From assembly GCA_031216915.1 (NCBI GenBank), contig CM062297.1, forward strand, positions 530,618,971 to 530,682,970: a stretch of DNA of 64,000 nucleotides. Direction: 5' to 3'. Numbering within the stretch: the first letter of the stretch is position 1; the number at the start of each line of letters is the position of its first letter. This DNA comes from Pictodentalium vernedei. Taxonomy: Eukaryota; Mollusca; Scaphopoda; Dentaliida; Dentaliidae. Both the position numbers and the translations under genes were made by a program. Below the pieces are notes generated by a model. That model had not been told where the DNA came from, did not search any database, and worked only from the letters and a program-made list of their open reading frames with translations. This document shows, one piece after another, positions 22,901-34,050 of this stretch.

Positions 22901-23385
22901 AAGCATGCCAGGTTTCAAAGCAATCCGATCATAAATGTGCCCTGTAGGGTGTGCCAAAGGGAAATATTGAGGTTTGACTAAACTAAGTTCTAAGAACGTT
23001 GGCCGCGGCAACATTTTTTGACGGAAATGGAAGAAAATCGATAGCTCCCATCTAGAGGTCTCCACAAACAAGCATGCCAGGTTTTTTCAAAGCAATCACA
23101 TCATGAATGTGCCCTGTAGGGTGTGCCAAAGGGAGATATTGAGGTCTGACTAAACTAAGTTCTAAGAACATTGGCCGTGGCAACATTTTTTGACAAAAAT
23201 TGAAGAAAATTGATAGCTCCCATCTAGAGGTCACCCCAAACAAGCATACCAAGTTTCAAAGCGATCTGATCATAAATGCGACCTGTAAGGTGTGCCAAAG
23301 GAAATTGTGGATGTACGTAGCTACGTATGCCGACAGACGAGAAGTAATGGCAATAGCTCAGCTTGACTTTGTCAAGTTGAGCTAA
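19963..23385 (+). mobile_element. Type 5 pearl/HINE-like element with about 170 bp core and a large insert
   Basis: The head ATGAAAGTGTCAATGACACTG carries the STIR AGCTCAACTTGAC (19985-19997). The tail hairpin AGCTCAGCTTGAC...GTCAAGTTGAGCT (23355-23383) carries the perfect 13 bp complement (23371-23383). The core units (about 21700-23330) share 'gtgccaaaggga', 'gacggaaatg.aagaaaatcgatagctcc' in spaced form, and 'aagcataccaagtttcaaag'. Spacing is about 170 bp at the end (22953, 23123, 23292) and looser upstream. A stretch of about 1.6 kb between the head and the core is foreign. Confidence 0.75.
20010..21640. other. Unidentified insert inside the type 5 element
   Basis: This stretch of about 1.6 kb is less AT-rich than its surroundings and shares nothing with the core units. 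It starts with a palindrome-like 'gaggccccgtaaggcctgg' and contains a three-fold repeat of 'gagctcgccataagagcttcac' (about 20437-20553). An AATAAA lies near 20286 and a TATATA near 21174. No protein domain is recognised. A solitary LTR or a non-autonomous element are possible, but neither terminal repeats nor a target duplication were found. Confidence 0.4.
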
Positions 23386-23839
23386 AAATTCAAACAAATG
23401 GAATCTAGTACTACATTAACAAGTGCAATGCAACGCATGTGCATATGCCTCTGATGCAATATCACTGTTTTCGAAGTGTAACAAGGGTCATGACTCTAGC
23501 AAGGAAGTGCTGTCAGAATCCGTACAATGTGGAAATACTTTCCCCTATCATATTGGTCTATCAGCATAGCAAAAGAAAACATGATTATCCACTAGTACTG
23601 AAATGGTTAACCGGATAACCGGTTTGAAACCAGTTACCTACCTAACGGATTAGAAAAACCATCAACCAGTTATCCGAAATATTGATAGTGATCGTTATTC
23701 CATGGTTACAACGTAATAAATTTGCTGCTTTTTCTTTGGCACAGATTACACCTCGAAGCTGAGTTGTGTAAATTGAGAAATAATTGACTTTGGCATTCAA
23801 GACTTCGTTAAGGATCAGCAATTTTCATGAATTACTGAG
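23386..23839. other. Unannotated interval
   Basis: No recognised gene or element. A short patch near 23605-23670 repeats 'ggataaccgg' and 'accagttatcc' motifs in both orientations. Confidence 0.35.
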
Positions 23840-23927
23840 CAGAAACTATTCCGTAGTATGTATTTAAACAAACGTTGTTGAGTACTTGACAACATTTGTT
23901 TGTATACACATTAAGGAATAGTTTCTG
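23840..23927. repeat. Short hairpin element
   Basis: The arms 'cagaaactattcc...' (23840 on) and '...ggaatagtttctg' (to 23927) are reverse complements. The pairing continues inward through 'aaacaaacgttgt' and 'acaacatttgttt' around a loop at 'gagtacttg'. Confidence 0.75.
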
Positions 23928-24542
23928 AGAATGCTGCTTTCCAATCCCTATAGTTTTGATTCCATATTAGGGGAAATAATGGCCATGGATAACCGGATAT
24001 TATTATATTTCTACAGCTTTTTCCTTTGTAAATAAAAAACATATCCTACTCCCATGACCTCGAAAGTGTTATTCAACTCCCACGGCGATATCCTACTCCG
24101 AGTCATGATGGACTACTTTTACCATTGCAGTTGTTCCGCCTCGAAATCCTGCGATAACACCCAATCCATTTCGACAAATATTCTTCTTGATATTCCAACT
24201 GACAGCAAACAATAATTATGTGCACATCCACACAAAGTTATAAGAAGTTGAACAATGAACATGACTACTCATTCATGGCGATTGATTGAATTATTTCTTT
24301 AAAATGTGTTGATTTCCTTCATAAGTTCATATCTCCCGTCAATTGAACTTCCATTTGAAAACGAGAGTCATTGCATTCTTTTCTGATGACGTCATATTAT
24401 GAGTTCATTCATTCATGTTTTTGTGTTCATGTGCCGATTTTTCTAACCGTCAAAACAAATTAAGCGACCTTGGGAAACTGCTCTTGGATGATGCAAGAGG
24501 GGTATTTGTGTTGCAGATATAATCTGGGAAATATAATAAACA
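23928..24542. other. Unannotated interval
   Basis: Nothing recognised. It contains a TGACGTCA-like palindrome ('gatgacgtcat') at about 24394, too short to interpret. Confidence 0.35.
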
Positions 24543-24691
24543 CAATAGTTCACTGCTTGGAGTAACGTACGATGTTTATTCTCTCATGGGATGCGGGGAT
24601 TATTTTCACTCGGCTAGCACCTCATGAAAATAACCTTCCGCATCCCATTTGAGAATAAACATCGTACGTTACTCCAAGCAATGAACTATTG
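24543..24691. repeat. Long, near-perfect inverted repeat (hairpin element)
   Basis: The arms of about 65 bp run from 'caatagttcactgcttggag' (24543) and into 'actccaagcaatgaactattg' (ending 24691). Both include 'gtaacgtacgatgtttattct' or its complement. The loop is about 15-20 bp. The high arm identity suggests a recent origin. Confidence 0.8.
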
Positions 24692-24785
24692 TCTATTTAT
24701 CCAGTTATAGCACTCGGTTAGATGGTTGTGAAAATGGGACAACCGTTTCAGCCCTATTATCCACACCTTTGCAAAAGGGTGAAAG

Positions 24786-24851
24786 GTTTGTACAGTTGGG
24801 CAGAATCACTTTCTAAAAGTTTGTACAGTTGGGCAGAATCACTTTCTAAGT
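24786..24851. repeat. 33 bp direct tandem duplication
   Basis: 'gtttgtacagttgggcagaa' followed by 'tcactttctaa' occurs twice, starting at 24786 and 24819. Confidence 0.8.
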
Positions 24852-25884
24852 CCAGCAAGGGCCACAACTCTGGCCCGAAAGTGTAGACCGAATCTGTCCC
24901 ATGTAGGGATCTTTTCCCCATGTTGGTCAATCAGAATATCAAAGCACAATCAAATTAGATTATCTAAACCTAAGCTATATTGTGAAATGTTCACATGGAG
25001 AAATGGGTAGAAGGATAGAACCTTTGGCTATACCCACTCCAACTCCCCCCCCCCCCCACCCCCACCCCCTTCCCCCACCCTCTGAAAGACCATTTTTAAG
25101 TAAATTCAACGAAATGAAAAATTTGTTGTTGGGAAAGAAAAATTTAAATCAGATAAAAAAAACCCCCTGAAACATCAGACCCCTGCCTCACAGGAATGAG
25201 CTCCACAGACTCGTTCCAATAAGGGGTCATAACCTATATTAAGAAGTCAATACTGGACAAAACTTACTTTCAATGACAATTTTTGGAAAAAAAACTTGGT
25301 ATATATAATCTGTCACATTAGATATAGGGTATTCAACAGATACAATGGTAAACCAAAGCTTTTGCTATCAGAGAAGCAATAAAATGGCCTTCAGGGTTAA
25401 AACATTTAATATTCAGAGAGCATTCATGTAATGACATAAAAACATTATCAGGCTGTCAGAAAGAAAATGAAATCTGCTGAATATGGATTAGGAGTATTTT
25501 TCAGTTCCAATGTTTTCAAATGAAAATGCAATACAAATTCCATACATGTAGTCTTTGTCACTAAGTAATCTTTGTCACTACTACATGTACAGTGGAGGCA
25601 AACAATGAATGTTGCAACGGAAGGTGACAGTAACACAATGCATATGACTTATTTGATATTTTATTAAATTATGCTGAATGGAAGTAAATTTTATTGGGGA
25701 TTTTTTTTATTAATATAAAAAGTTAATTGACTATTTATTGAGGTTCAATTAATTTAAGGTTCAGTATCTCTGATAATATCAGTCAACAAAATAAGAAAAT
25801 ATTTTAATTTAGATAATGCTTTAAACTCAATAGGCTTTTTTAGAATTGGCATGGCAAGCATTGGCAAAGGGGGTGGGGGCTACT
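24852..25884. other. Mostly unannotated interval with C-rich tract and MITE palindrome relic
   Basis: A C-rich tract lies at 25047-25080. At about 25188-25240 the text 'ggaatgagctccacagactcgttcc' followed by 'aataaggggtcataacctat' is a relic of the TTAA MITE centre. No gene is supported. Confidence 0.4.
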
Positions 25885-25894
25885 TTACCAGTAA

Positions 25895-26628
25895 AGATTG
25901 GTTCATGCATTTATAACAACTCGTCTTGACTACTGCAATTCTTTGCTTAACCCTTTACCCAACGCGAACGATATCAAAATTTATTATTTTAAATATAATT
26001 TTTTTAAATTTTTCAAAAAATTTCAAGAAAACCATATCATGTGACCCCTCATTGGAACGATCTCAATGAGCTCGTTCCAATGAGGAGTCACATGATATGG
26101 TTTTGTTGAAATATTTTGAAAAATTAAAATTTTTCAACTGCTCAGTTTGCATATTACGCGGGCGGATGCGGGCGATTCGTTAGGTAAAGGGTTAATGGAT
26201 CTAAACATTGTTACATTAACAAGGTCCAACGAGTACAGAACTGTGCTGGCCGCCTCATTACAAAAACTGTAAAATCATGCCCTATCACTCCAGTTCTTTT
26301 TAGATTGCATTGGCTCCCTATAAAAGAAAGACTTGATTTTAAAGTGCATTTGTTGGTTTATAAATGTCTGAACGGGTTGGCCCCAAGTTATCTGTCAGAC
26401 CTGCTCAAATACTACCAACCGTTTAGAGCACTTCAGTCATCCAGCATGCTAAGCTTGAAACAGCCTAGTGGCAAGCTGTGTACTGCTGGTGATAGGGCAT
26501 TTTCCATATGCGGCCCTAAACTGTGGAATCAACTCAGCCATGATATTAAGCAGGCTTATTCAGTTTCTACTTTCAAATCAAATATTAAAACTTTTTTATT
26601 CCGCCAGGCTTTTATTGATCTCTTATAA
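25895..26628 (+). pseudogene. LINE reverse transcriptase C-terminal region (interrupted)
   Basis: Before the MITE the frame reads RLVHAFITTRLDYCNSLL; after it, NKVQRVQNCAGRLITK, then ITPVLFRLHWLPIKERLDFK, LVYKCLNGLAPSYLSDLL and GDRAFSICGPKLWNQL. These are the signature blocks of the region after the RT active site in CR1/L2/Jockey-type LINEs ('TSRLDYCNSLL', 'Q.VQN.AARLI', 'LHWLPI..RI.FK', 'LNGLAPSYL'). Removing the 245 bp MITE plus one TTAA keeps one continuous frame. The N-terminal endonuclease and the RT palm domain are not present. The stop is at about 26626-26628. Confidence 0.85.
25947..26195. mobile_element. TTAA MITE, CCCTTTACC type, inserted in the LINE
   Basis: TTAA at 25947-25950 and 26192-26195 bracket CCCTTTACCCAACGCG and CGTTAGGTAAAGGG. 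The interior palindrome 'accatatcatgtgacccctc...' pairs with '...gaggagtcacatgatatggt' around GATCTCAATGAGCTC (near 26062). The TTAA duplication and CCC...GGG ends fit piggyBac-type mobilisation. Confidence 0.9.
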
Positions 26629-26758
26629 CTCTCTGTGTTTCTCGTAGACCTGTTTTCTTTTAGTGTGTTTTATGTCTATGTCAGAGTTATGTACAGTCAG
26701 AGAGCATTTTTAATGGAATTTTTAGGCTAAATAAATAAATTATTATTATTATTATTAT

Positions 26759-27040
26759 GGTTCGACTGCCACCAGGGGCAATTGCATGGTGTCCTTGGGC
26801 ATGGCACTTATATAAGTCCAATGCTTCATGTGGGGGCATGGTGGAGATGTATATTAAGGCGTACTGCACGTCGATGGTGCACTTGTCTTCAACCAATGCT
26901 AACCCTGCTTGTGTGGAGTTTGGAGTACCTTGGGGAGCCGTTGCTCTCTGGGTACTCTGGTTTCCTCTGTCCATAAAACTGTCCGACATGAGGTGACCCT
27001 GGCTGTTGAAAGTGTCATTAAACCTTAATAAATAAATAAA
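26759..27040 (+). mobile_element. tRNA-derived SINE, 5'-truncated
   Basis: It begins inside the B-box (GGTTCGAC). It carries 'tccttgggcatggcactta' (central block), 'gatggtgcacttgtcttcaa' and the body, and ends in AATAAATAAATAAA (27027-27040). It directly abuts the ATT tail of the LINE. Confidence 0.8.
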
Positions 27041-27401
27041 TCAACAGGCTAATGGATGGACAACAATAGTTAGATATCTTCGCTTCGGTCAAATTCACAG
27101 TTGAACAAGAATGTTTCAATCCTTATTTGGTACTACTGTCTCTCATTTCTTTTGGAAAAAAGACCTGTTTCAATTCCTGGATCATCATTTGATGATGAAT
27201 GGCTGTAGTCTGGGCGAGATGGGGGTGTGGTTGGTGGTGAGTAAGATATCCTTGTTCAATTTCTTGGATACACATAAGCAAAATAGCACAATAAAGGAAA
27301 ATTCTATCAGCATGCAAGTGATGCAGATCAGATCTGAACTCCTGACCTCTCAATCACAAGTCTGACATGCCAACCAATAGTCAACTGTACATATTATCAT
27401 C
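27041..27401. other. Unannotated interval
   Basis: Overlapping short frames on both strands (27111-27365) have no recognisable domain. Nothing else is seen. Confidence 0.35.
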
Positions 27402-27641
27402 AGCCCTTTTTACCACTGTAATGACCAGCATCATTCACAAGAATCGTCATTATTATCGGTAAGTTTTTCCTTTTTTGTCTCAAAAACATAGCATATGACC
27501 CATCAATGGAACAAGCTCAATGAGCTTGTTCCAGTGAGGGGTCATAAGTTATGTTTTTGAGACAAATAATGAAAAAAAATTTAGTTAATGAAGAATATTT
27601 TTCACAATAGTTGTCCTCTATCTGTGTTAGGTAAAGGTTAA
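27402..27641. mobile_element. TTAA MITE, CCCTTTACC type, ends decayed
   Basis: The right end GTTAGGTAAAGG followed by TTAA (27638-27641) and the left end CCCTTTTTACC (about 27404) are slightly decayed. The central palindrome is 'gtctcaaaaacatag...ctatgtttttgagac' around GGAACAAGCTCAATGAGCTTGTTCC, in which both arms carry the matching A/T change relative to other copies. Confidence 0.75.
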
Positions 27642-27794
27642 ACAAACTCACTGCTATTTATGGTTCAAATAAACATAAAAATTGTAAGATTATCTAGCAG
27701 TGGCAGCGGGCCTCTACTCGATGTCTTTCATTTCCTTGAGGGCCCCAAGTGTTGGAGCCTTCCAAATTGATCAGGTTTTTTTCTCATTATTTAT

Positions 27795-28015
27795 TTAATC
27801 CTTTACCCAATGCACAGGATAACAAAATTTATTATTTTAATTTTTGATTTTTAATTGATTTTTCAAAAATTTAAAAAAAACGTTAAACAAAACCATATCA
27901 TGTGACCCCTCATTGGAACGAGCTCAATGAGCTCATTCCAATGAGGGGTTACATGATATGGTTTTGTTGACATTTTTTGAAAAATCTAATTTTTTCTGAT
28001 GCTTAATTTGAAGCA
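27795..28015. mobile_element. TTAA MITE, CCCTTTACC type, 3'-truncated
   Basis: The left end TTAA-TCCTTTACCCAATGCACAGG (from 27795) and the central palindrome around GGAACGAGCTCAATGAGCTCATTCC are present. The right terminus is missing, and at about 28015 the sequence switches into an AGCCC-clan core. The 150 bp between this MITE and the previous one are not recognised. Confidence 0.65.
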
Positions 28016-28977
28016 GGGAGCCCATATATGAACCCAGACTTGAATTGAACAAATTGAATCTCACCCCCCTAAGGATGCTGCATACCAAATATCAAAAGAT
28101 TCTGATTGGTGGATCTGAAGAAGATGATTTTTAAAGAATATTCCTCATATTGCACTAATTTAAACATCTGGGCTCCCATAGAAAGCACAAATATGGACCA
28201 TGGGATTTGATGTCAACAAACATGTGAAACAATCTTCCAAAGATGTTATATGTGAAATTTGAAAGCTTTTGGAGCAGTGGTTTGGGAGAAGAAGAGTCTT
28301 AAATGTTTTCCCCATTACCCACAGTGTTAATAAATGCTGACTCAGCATTTTTTCAAAGTCCTGAAAAAGTACCCTATGATAAAACCGATAGCAATTTTTT
28401 TTAACCTTCCATTCTGTTAGTCCTAAGGAAGCTTCACACCAAATAAGAATTCTCAGTGCTGAGTAGTTTTGGAGATATGGGCATTTGAAATTTTTTCTAT
28501 TTTTAGCTCCTGCGGTTCCCACGGGGCATTTTGAAAAATTTTGTTGACATAAATCAAGTACTTATGACCCATTGATCCTTCATATCAGATTTGGTTCAAA
28601 TCGGCCTCTCGTTTTGGAAAATAGAAATTTTGGGCGGGGCAAAAATTCTTGCCCCTCCCGTTACGATGACAAATATTGCCCTCAAACTTCTCTTGAACAA
28701 ACTTGAGTCTACACCTCAAAAGGAAGCGGTACACCAAATATCAAGTCTCTGCTACTGCTGGTTCCTGAGAAGAAGATTTTAATATGAGCTTCAAGTTGAG
28801 CAGAAACCCAATTTGAAGAAAACCCCAAATGGCCCTGTATAACCATTACTCACGTGAAATTTCATTAAAATGTGGCCAGTGGTTTGGGAGAAAAAGACCC
28901 AAACACCACCCTCACGATGGACAATGGACAAAAAGTGATGAGAATAGCTCACCCTGACTTTCAGTCAGGTGAGCTAA
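28016..28977 (+). mobile_element. Type 2 pearl/HINE-like element, 5'-truncated
   Basis: It starts in a core unit ('gagcccatatatgaaccc', 28018), continues through the unique tail and ends with the hairpin AGCTCACCCTGAC...GTCAGGTGAGCT (28946-28975). No head with CTCACCTGAC is found upstream, so either it was truncated or its head was lost at the junction with the MITE. Confidence 0.65.
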
Positions 28978-30312
28978 TAACCCAGAGGCTCGATTTGAAC
29001 AAATTGGAATCTGACCTTCCTAGAGATGTTGTATACCAACTATGAAAAGTTTCTGACTGGTGGATCTGAAGAAGATTATTTCCTCATATTGCACTAAGTT
29101 AAAATTCGGGCTCTCACAGGAAGCCCAAATATCAACCCAGGGACCAGATTTGAACAAAGTTGAAGCTGACCCTCCTAGAGATGTTGTATACCAAATACGA
29201 AAGGATTCTGACTGGTGGATCTGAAAAAGAAGATTTTTAAAGAAATTTCTTTATATTGCACTAAGTTAAAATTCAGACTCTCATAGGAAGCCCAAATATA
29301 AACCAAGGGACTAGGTTTGAACAAACTTGAATCTGACCTTCCTAGAGATGTTGTATACCAAATATGAAAGCATTCTGACTACAGGGTCTAAAGAAGAAGA
29401 TTTTTTTTTAAATTCCTCATATTGCACTAAGTTGACATTCAGGCTCTGACAGGGAGTCCAAAGATTTACACAGGTGACTGATTTGAACAAGCCTGCAACT
29501 GACCTACCTCGAGATGTTGTATACCAAATATGAAAGGATTCTGAACTGTGAATCTGAAGAAGAAGATTTTTAAAGAAATTCCCTCATATTGCACTAAGTT
29601 AAAAATTAGGTTCCAATAGGGAGCCCAAATATACACCCAGGGACTCAATTTGAACAAACTTGAATCTGCCCCCCTCCTCCCCCCCCCCCCTCCCCCACAG
29701 ATGCTGTATACCAAACATGAAAGGATTCTAACTGGTGAATCTGAAGAAGATTTTTAAAGAAAATTTTCCTCAAATTGCACCAAGTTAAACTTTGGGCCCC
29801 AATAGAGAGCCCAAATACTAACTCAGGCACCCGATTTGAACAAACGTAAATCTGGCAGTCCTAGAGATGTTGTATACCAAATATGAAAGCATTTTGACTG
29901 GTGGATCTGAAGAAGAAGATTTTTAAAGAAATTTCCTCATATTTCATGAAGTTAAAATTCGGGCTGCTACAAACTTTAATCTGACCCCCCCCCCCAGAGA
30001 TGTTATATACCAAATATCAAAAGATTCTAATTGATGGTTCTGGAGAAGAAGATTTTTTTTAATTTTGGAAAACAATTTATGGGTGCTATCAGAGTAATGC
30101 CCCTTGTGGTGCCCCCTGTGGGGGGGATAACTTTATTTGAACAAACTTGAATTGACATATGATAAGGAACATGCACATCAAATCTGGTTCGATTCAGCCC
30201 AGTGGTTTATGAGAAGTTGATAATGTAAAGTTCACGCTGGATGGATGACAGACGGACGACGGACAGAAAGTGATTACTTAAGCTCCTCCTGACTTTCAGT
30301 CAGGTGAGCTAA
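28978..30312 (+). mobile_element. AGCCC-clan core array with type 2 tail, head missing
   Basis: About seven core units of about 165 bp ('agcccaaat' near 29122, 29289, 29454, 29620 and 29807) are followed by a shortened unique region, a 'gacggacgacggacag' tract (30250-30266) and the hairpin AGCTCCTCCTGAC...GTCAGGTGAGCT (30280-30310). The C tract of the core is expanded at 29664-29695 and 29986-29995. The start directly abuts the previous element's tail. Confidence 0.65.
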
Positions 30313-30523
30313 ACAAAATGCTGCATGGGGCCTGAGGCACTCACCTGACAATAGTTGTTTAAAGAAGGATTTAATTAGCATCTATAGGAACATGCACATC
30401 AAATTTGGTTCAATTCGGCCCTCTGGTTTATGAGAAGTCGATAATGTAAAGTTCACGCCGGACGGATTATGGACAAAAAGTGATCACTAAAGCTCCCCCT
30501 GACTTTCAGTCAGGTGAGCTAAA
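30312..30523 (+). mobile_element. Minimal type 2 element without core array
   Basis: A degenerate head ('aacaaaatgctgcatggggcc') with CTCACCTGAC (30340-30349) is followed after only about 160 bp by the tail hairpin AGCTCCCCCTGAC...GTCAGGTGAGCT (30491-30520; STIR complement 30509-30518). No AGCCC core unit lies between. It abuts both neighbours directly. Confidence 0.7.
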
Positions 30524-31284
30524 AAGAAACAAGTGTTTGACCACCGAGGTGGTATTAGTCCCCTACGGCGCTTTTGTGACATAAGGTGTTTTTGTCACTA
30601 GAGTATATAAGCATCTTGGATTTTGAAAAAAAAATATTGAGCGTGCATAATCCCCTCACAACCCTTTATCCATGTACCATATATGAAAGGCGTAGCTTGA
30701 ACCATGTTGGAGGGAGGGGTGGTAACATAAAATAGAGAAAAAAGCTTAAAAAACACAACAAAAATGGCCACCATTCTGCCATCTTGGATTTTGAAAAATA
30801 AATATTGACTGTGCATCATCCCCTCAGAACCATTTATCCATGTACCAAATATGAAAGGTGTAGCTTGAAGCATATTAGAGGGAGAGGTGGTAACATAAAG
30901 ACAGACAGACAGACAGACAGATGTTAGATTTTGAAAAAAAATATTGAGCGTGCATAATCCCCTCACAACCCCTTTATACATGTACCATATATGAAAAGTG
31001 CAGCTTGAACCATGTTGGAGGGAGCAGTGGTAACATAAAATAGAGAAAAAGGCTTAAAAAACACAACAGAAATGGTTGCCATGGCGCCATCTTGAATTTT
31101 GGAAAAAAAATATTGAACGTGCAACATCCCATTACAACCCTCTATCCATGTGCCAGATATAAAAATTGTAGCTTGAACCATGTTGGAGTGAGGGGTGGTA
31201 ACATAAAATAGAGAAAAAAGCTTAAAAAACACAACAAAAATGGCCGCCACGCCGCCATCTTGGATTTTGAAAAAAAAATATTGA

Positions 31285-31991
31285 GGTCTCGTTTCCTATT
31301 AAAAGGTCATTTCCGAGGTTATTGGATATCCTCAGCCAAATGACTATTTTGAGCTATAGTTTTAGTTTATGGTGGTGTGGATTTAGTAAATAATTCTCAA
31401 TAATTGTGATATGGCCAAAATAATCTGTTGATGGTCTTGATTCAAACTGTGTATTGTCAAGTGCATTTCAATTGGGGGTCAAGGTCACATGGAAGTTTTA
31501 AATGACAAACCCAGACCTGTTTGGGACCTGACAATTTGCAGTTTACAAATGGGACAATTTTTGTGTAAATGTGCTTTGAGAAAGCCTTCTGAAAAAATGA
31601 ATAAGAAACCCATATGTTTTTTATTTGTCAGAATGATCATGTTATGCTGTAAAATCCTCAGTGGAGGAATGAGGAATTCCTATAACACAGTTTTATCACT
31701 ATCGATGCACGAAAATTGGAGATTTATCCCCAAAATGAGAAAATTTTGACCATTTTTTTAGCCATCAACTGTGTCATTCAGCTGAGTGTATTTGAGTGAT
31801 ATTGTAAGATTTTTGTTGTGTACAGTTGTCTCCAGAAAGGGCCAAATTCAGAGCTTCCAGAAACTATATACATTGTGAGTATTGTGAATAGGGGAGATAA
31901 TTTAAATGTGAAATATCCTCGGCAGTTTTAATCAGAAGCTGAACATTTCTTGAAAAGCCGACATTTTCACCTGAATAACTGTAACGAGACC
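31285..31991. mobile_element. 707 bp non-autonomous DNA transposon, 3 bp target duplication
   Basis: Terminal inverted repeats GGTCTCGTT (31285-31293) and AACGAGACC (31983-31991) are flanked by TGA on both sides (31282-31284 and 31992-31994). Removing the element and one TGA restores the type 6 core text 'aatattgaacgtgcatc', which matches an uninterrupted unit at about 31112. The interior, with 'ttggatatcctcagcc' near the left and 'gaaatatcctcggc' near the right, shows no transposase. The superfamily is not assigned; 3 bp duplications occur in several (Harbinger, CACTA and others). Confidence 0.8.
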
Positions 31992-32253
31992 TGAACGTGC
32001 ATCATCCCCTCCCAACCCTCTATCCATGTGCCAAATATGCAAAGTGTAGCTTGAACCATGTTGGTGGGAGGGGTGGTAACAAGAAAATAGAGAAAAAAGC
32101 TTAAAAAACACAACAAAAATGGCCGCCATTCCACCATCTTGGATTTTGAAAAAAAAATTTTGAGCGTGCATCATCCCCTCAGAACCATTTATCCATGTAC
32201 CAAATATGAAAGGTGCAGCTTAAAGCATGTTGGAGGGAGAGGTGGTAACATAA

Positions 32254-33890
32254 AAAAATAGGCCGATGAAATCGTCAGATGTGTACCCATAGGCGCAACT
32301 AGTAGAAAGCTGTATGACGGAAGGCCACCACGGATGCCGACATTATGTGTACCATACAAGATATGGGTACATATAGAAGTGGATTGGAGGAGTGTCTAAT
32401 TTGATGGATAAAGGGTTAATATCTCCAGATCAAATTATCAGATTTACATAAAAAACTAAATATATAAAGTAACATGACAATCGGAGTGATATTTTTTGAG
32501 TTATCTCATGCCAAAGGGATTGGAGGAATTTTCAATTTGAAGGATAAAGGGTTAATATCTTGGGATCAAATTATCAGATTAACACCCAAAACTATACAGC
32601 TCAGCACATCAGTAACTTGAACACAATTATAAAGTAACTTGACAATCCAAGCAATATTTTTCAAGTTATCGAATGCCAAAGGGATTGGAGGAATTTTCAA
32701 TTTGAAGGATAAAGGGTTAATATCTCAGGATTAAATTATCAGATTTACACCAAAAACTATACAGCTCGGCACATCAGTAACCTGAACATAAATATAAAGT
32801 AATTTGACAATCCAAGCAATATTTTTCAAGTTATCGAATGCCAAAGGGATTGGAGGAATTTTCAATTTGAAGGATAAAGGGTTAATATCTCAGGATTAAA
32901 TTATCAGATTTACACCAAAAACTATACAGCTCGGTACATCAGTAACCTGAACATAAATATAAAGTAACTTGACAATCCAAGCAATATTTTTCAAGTTATC
33001 GAATGCCAAAGGGATTGGAGGAATTTTCAATTTGAAGGATAAAGGGTTAATATCTCAGGATCAAAATAACAGATTTACACCAAAAACTATACAGCTCGGC
33101 ACATCGGTAACCTGAACACAATTATAAAGTAACTTGACAATCCAAGTAATATTTTTCAAGTTATCGAATGTCAAAGGGACTGGAGAAGTTTTCAATTTGA
33201 AGGATAAAGGGTTAATATCTGGGGATCAAATCATCAGATTTACACTAAAAACTATACAGCTCGCCACATCAGTAACCTGAACACAAATATAAAGTAACTA
33301 GACAATCCAAGCAATATTTTTCAAGTTATCGAATGCCAAAGGGATTGGAGGAAATTTCAATTTGAAGGATAAAGGGTTAATATCTCAGGATCAAATTATC
33401 CGATTTACACCAAAAACTATTCAGCTCGGCACATCAGTAACCTGAACACAAATATAAAGTAACTTGATAATCCACGTAATATTTTTAAAGTTATCGAATG
33501 CCAAAGGGATTGGAGAAATTTTCAATTCGAAGGATAAAGGGTTAATATCTCAGGATCAAATTATCAGATTTACACCAAAAACTATACAGCTCGGCAAGTC
33601 AGTAACCTGAACACAAATATAAAGTAACTGGACAATCCAAGCAATAATTTTCAAGTTATCGAATGCCAAAGGGATTGGAGGAATTTTCAATTTGAAGGAT
33701 AAAAGGTTAATATCTCAGGATCAAATTATCCAATTTACACCAAAAACTATACAGCTCGGCACATCAGTAACCTGAACACAAATGTAAAGTAACTTGACAA
33801 TCCAAGCAATATTTTTCAAGTTATCGAATGCCAAAGAAATGGATACGGACGCCGGACAGACGGATGGATGGACAGACAGACAGACAGATG

Positions 33891-33976
<86 letters not shown>

Positions 33977-34050
33977 GGATGGACGAACGACGGATGGTCA
34001 CCCCGGATGCCGGCATTATGTGTACCATACATAGTATGGGTAAACATAAA
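32254..34050 (+). mobile_element. Type 4 pearl/HINE-like element, copy 2 (nested in type 6)
   Basis: The head CGATGAAATCG and STIR TGTGTACCCATA (32280-32291) pair with the tail TATGGGTAAACA (34035-34046, one mismatch). The tail-like module again follows the head directly (about 32332-32372). The core has about eight units of 165 bp with 'ggataaagggttaatat'. The pre-hairpin microsatellite has expanded into a long GACA array. It is inserted in the type 6 element next to 'gtggtaacataaa'. Confidence 0.8.
33868..33975. repeat. GACA microsatellite
   Basis: About 25 tandem GACA units with a few GATG interruptions at the start sit where other pearl-like elements carry short GACG/GGAC tracts. The 'CLSVCLSV' and 'TDRQTDRQ' frames across it are artefacts of the repeat. 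Confidence 0.9.

Larger units (their letters stand above)
25885..26758 (+). mobile_element. CR1/L2-like non-LTR retrotransposon, 3' end, split by a MITE
   Basis: A 5'-truncated LINE. The reverse transcriptase tail is encoded from about 25895 to 26628, followed by about 110 bp of 3' UTR that ends in 'taaataaataaattattatt...', an ATT-repeat tail. Truncation at the 5' side is the usual outcome of target-primed reverse transcription. The coding part is interrupted by a TTAA MITE at 25947-26195. Confidence 0.85.

Noticed and set aside
26757-26996. Short plus-strand frames with MVRLPPGAIAW-type translation
   Set aside because: They lie entirely within a SINE copy and recur with it.
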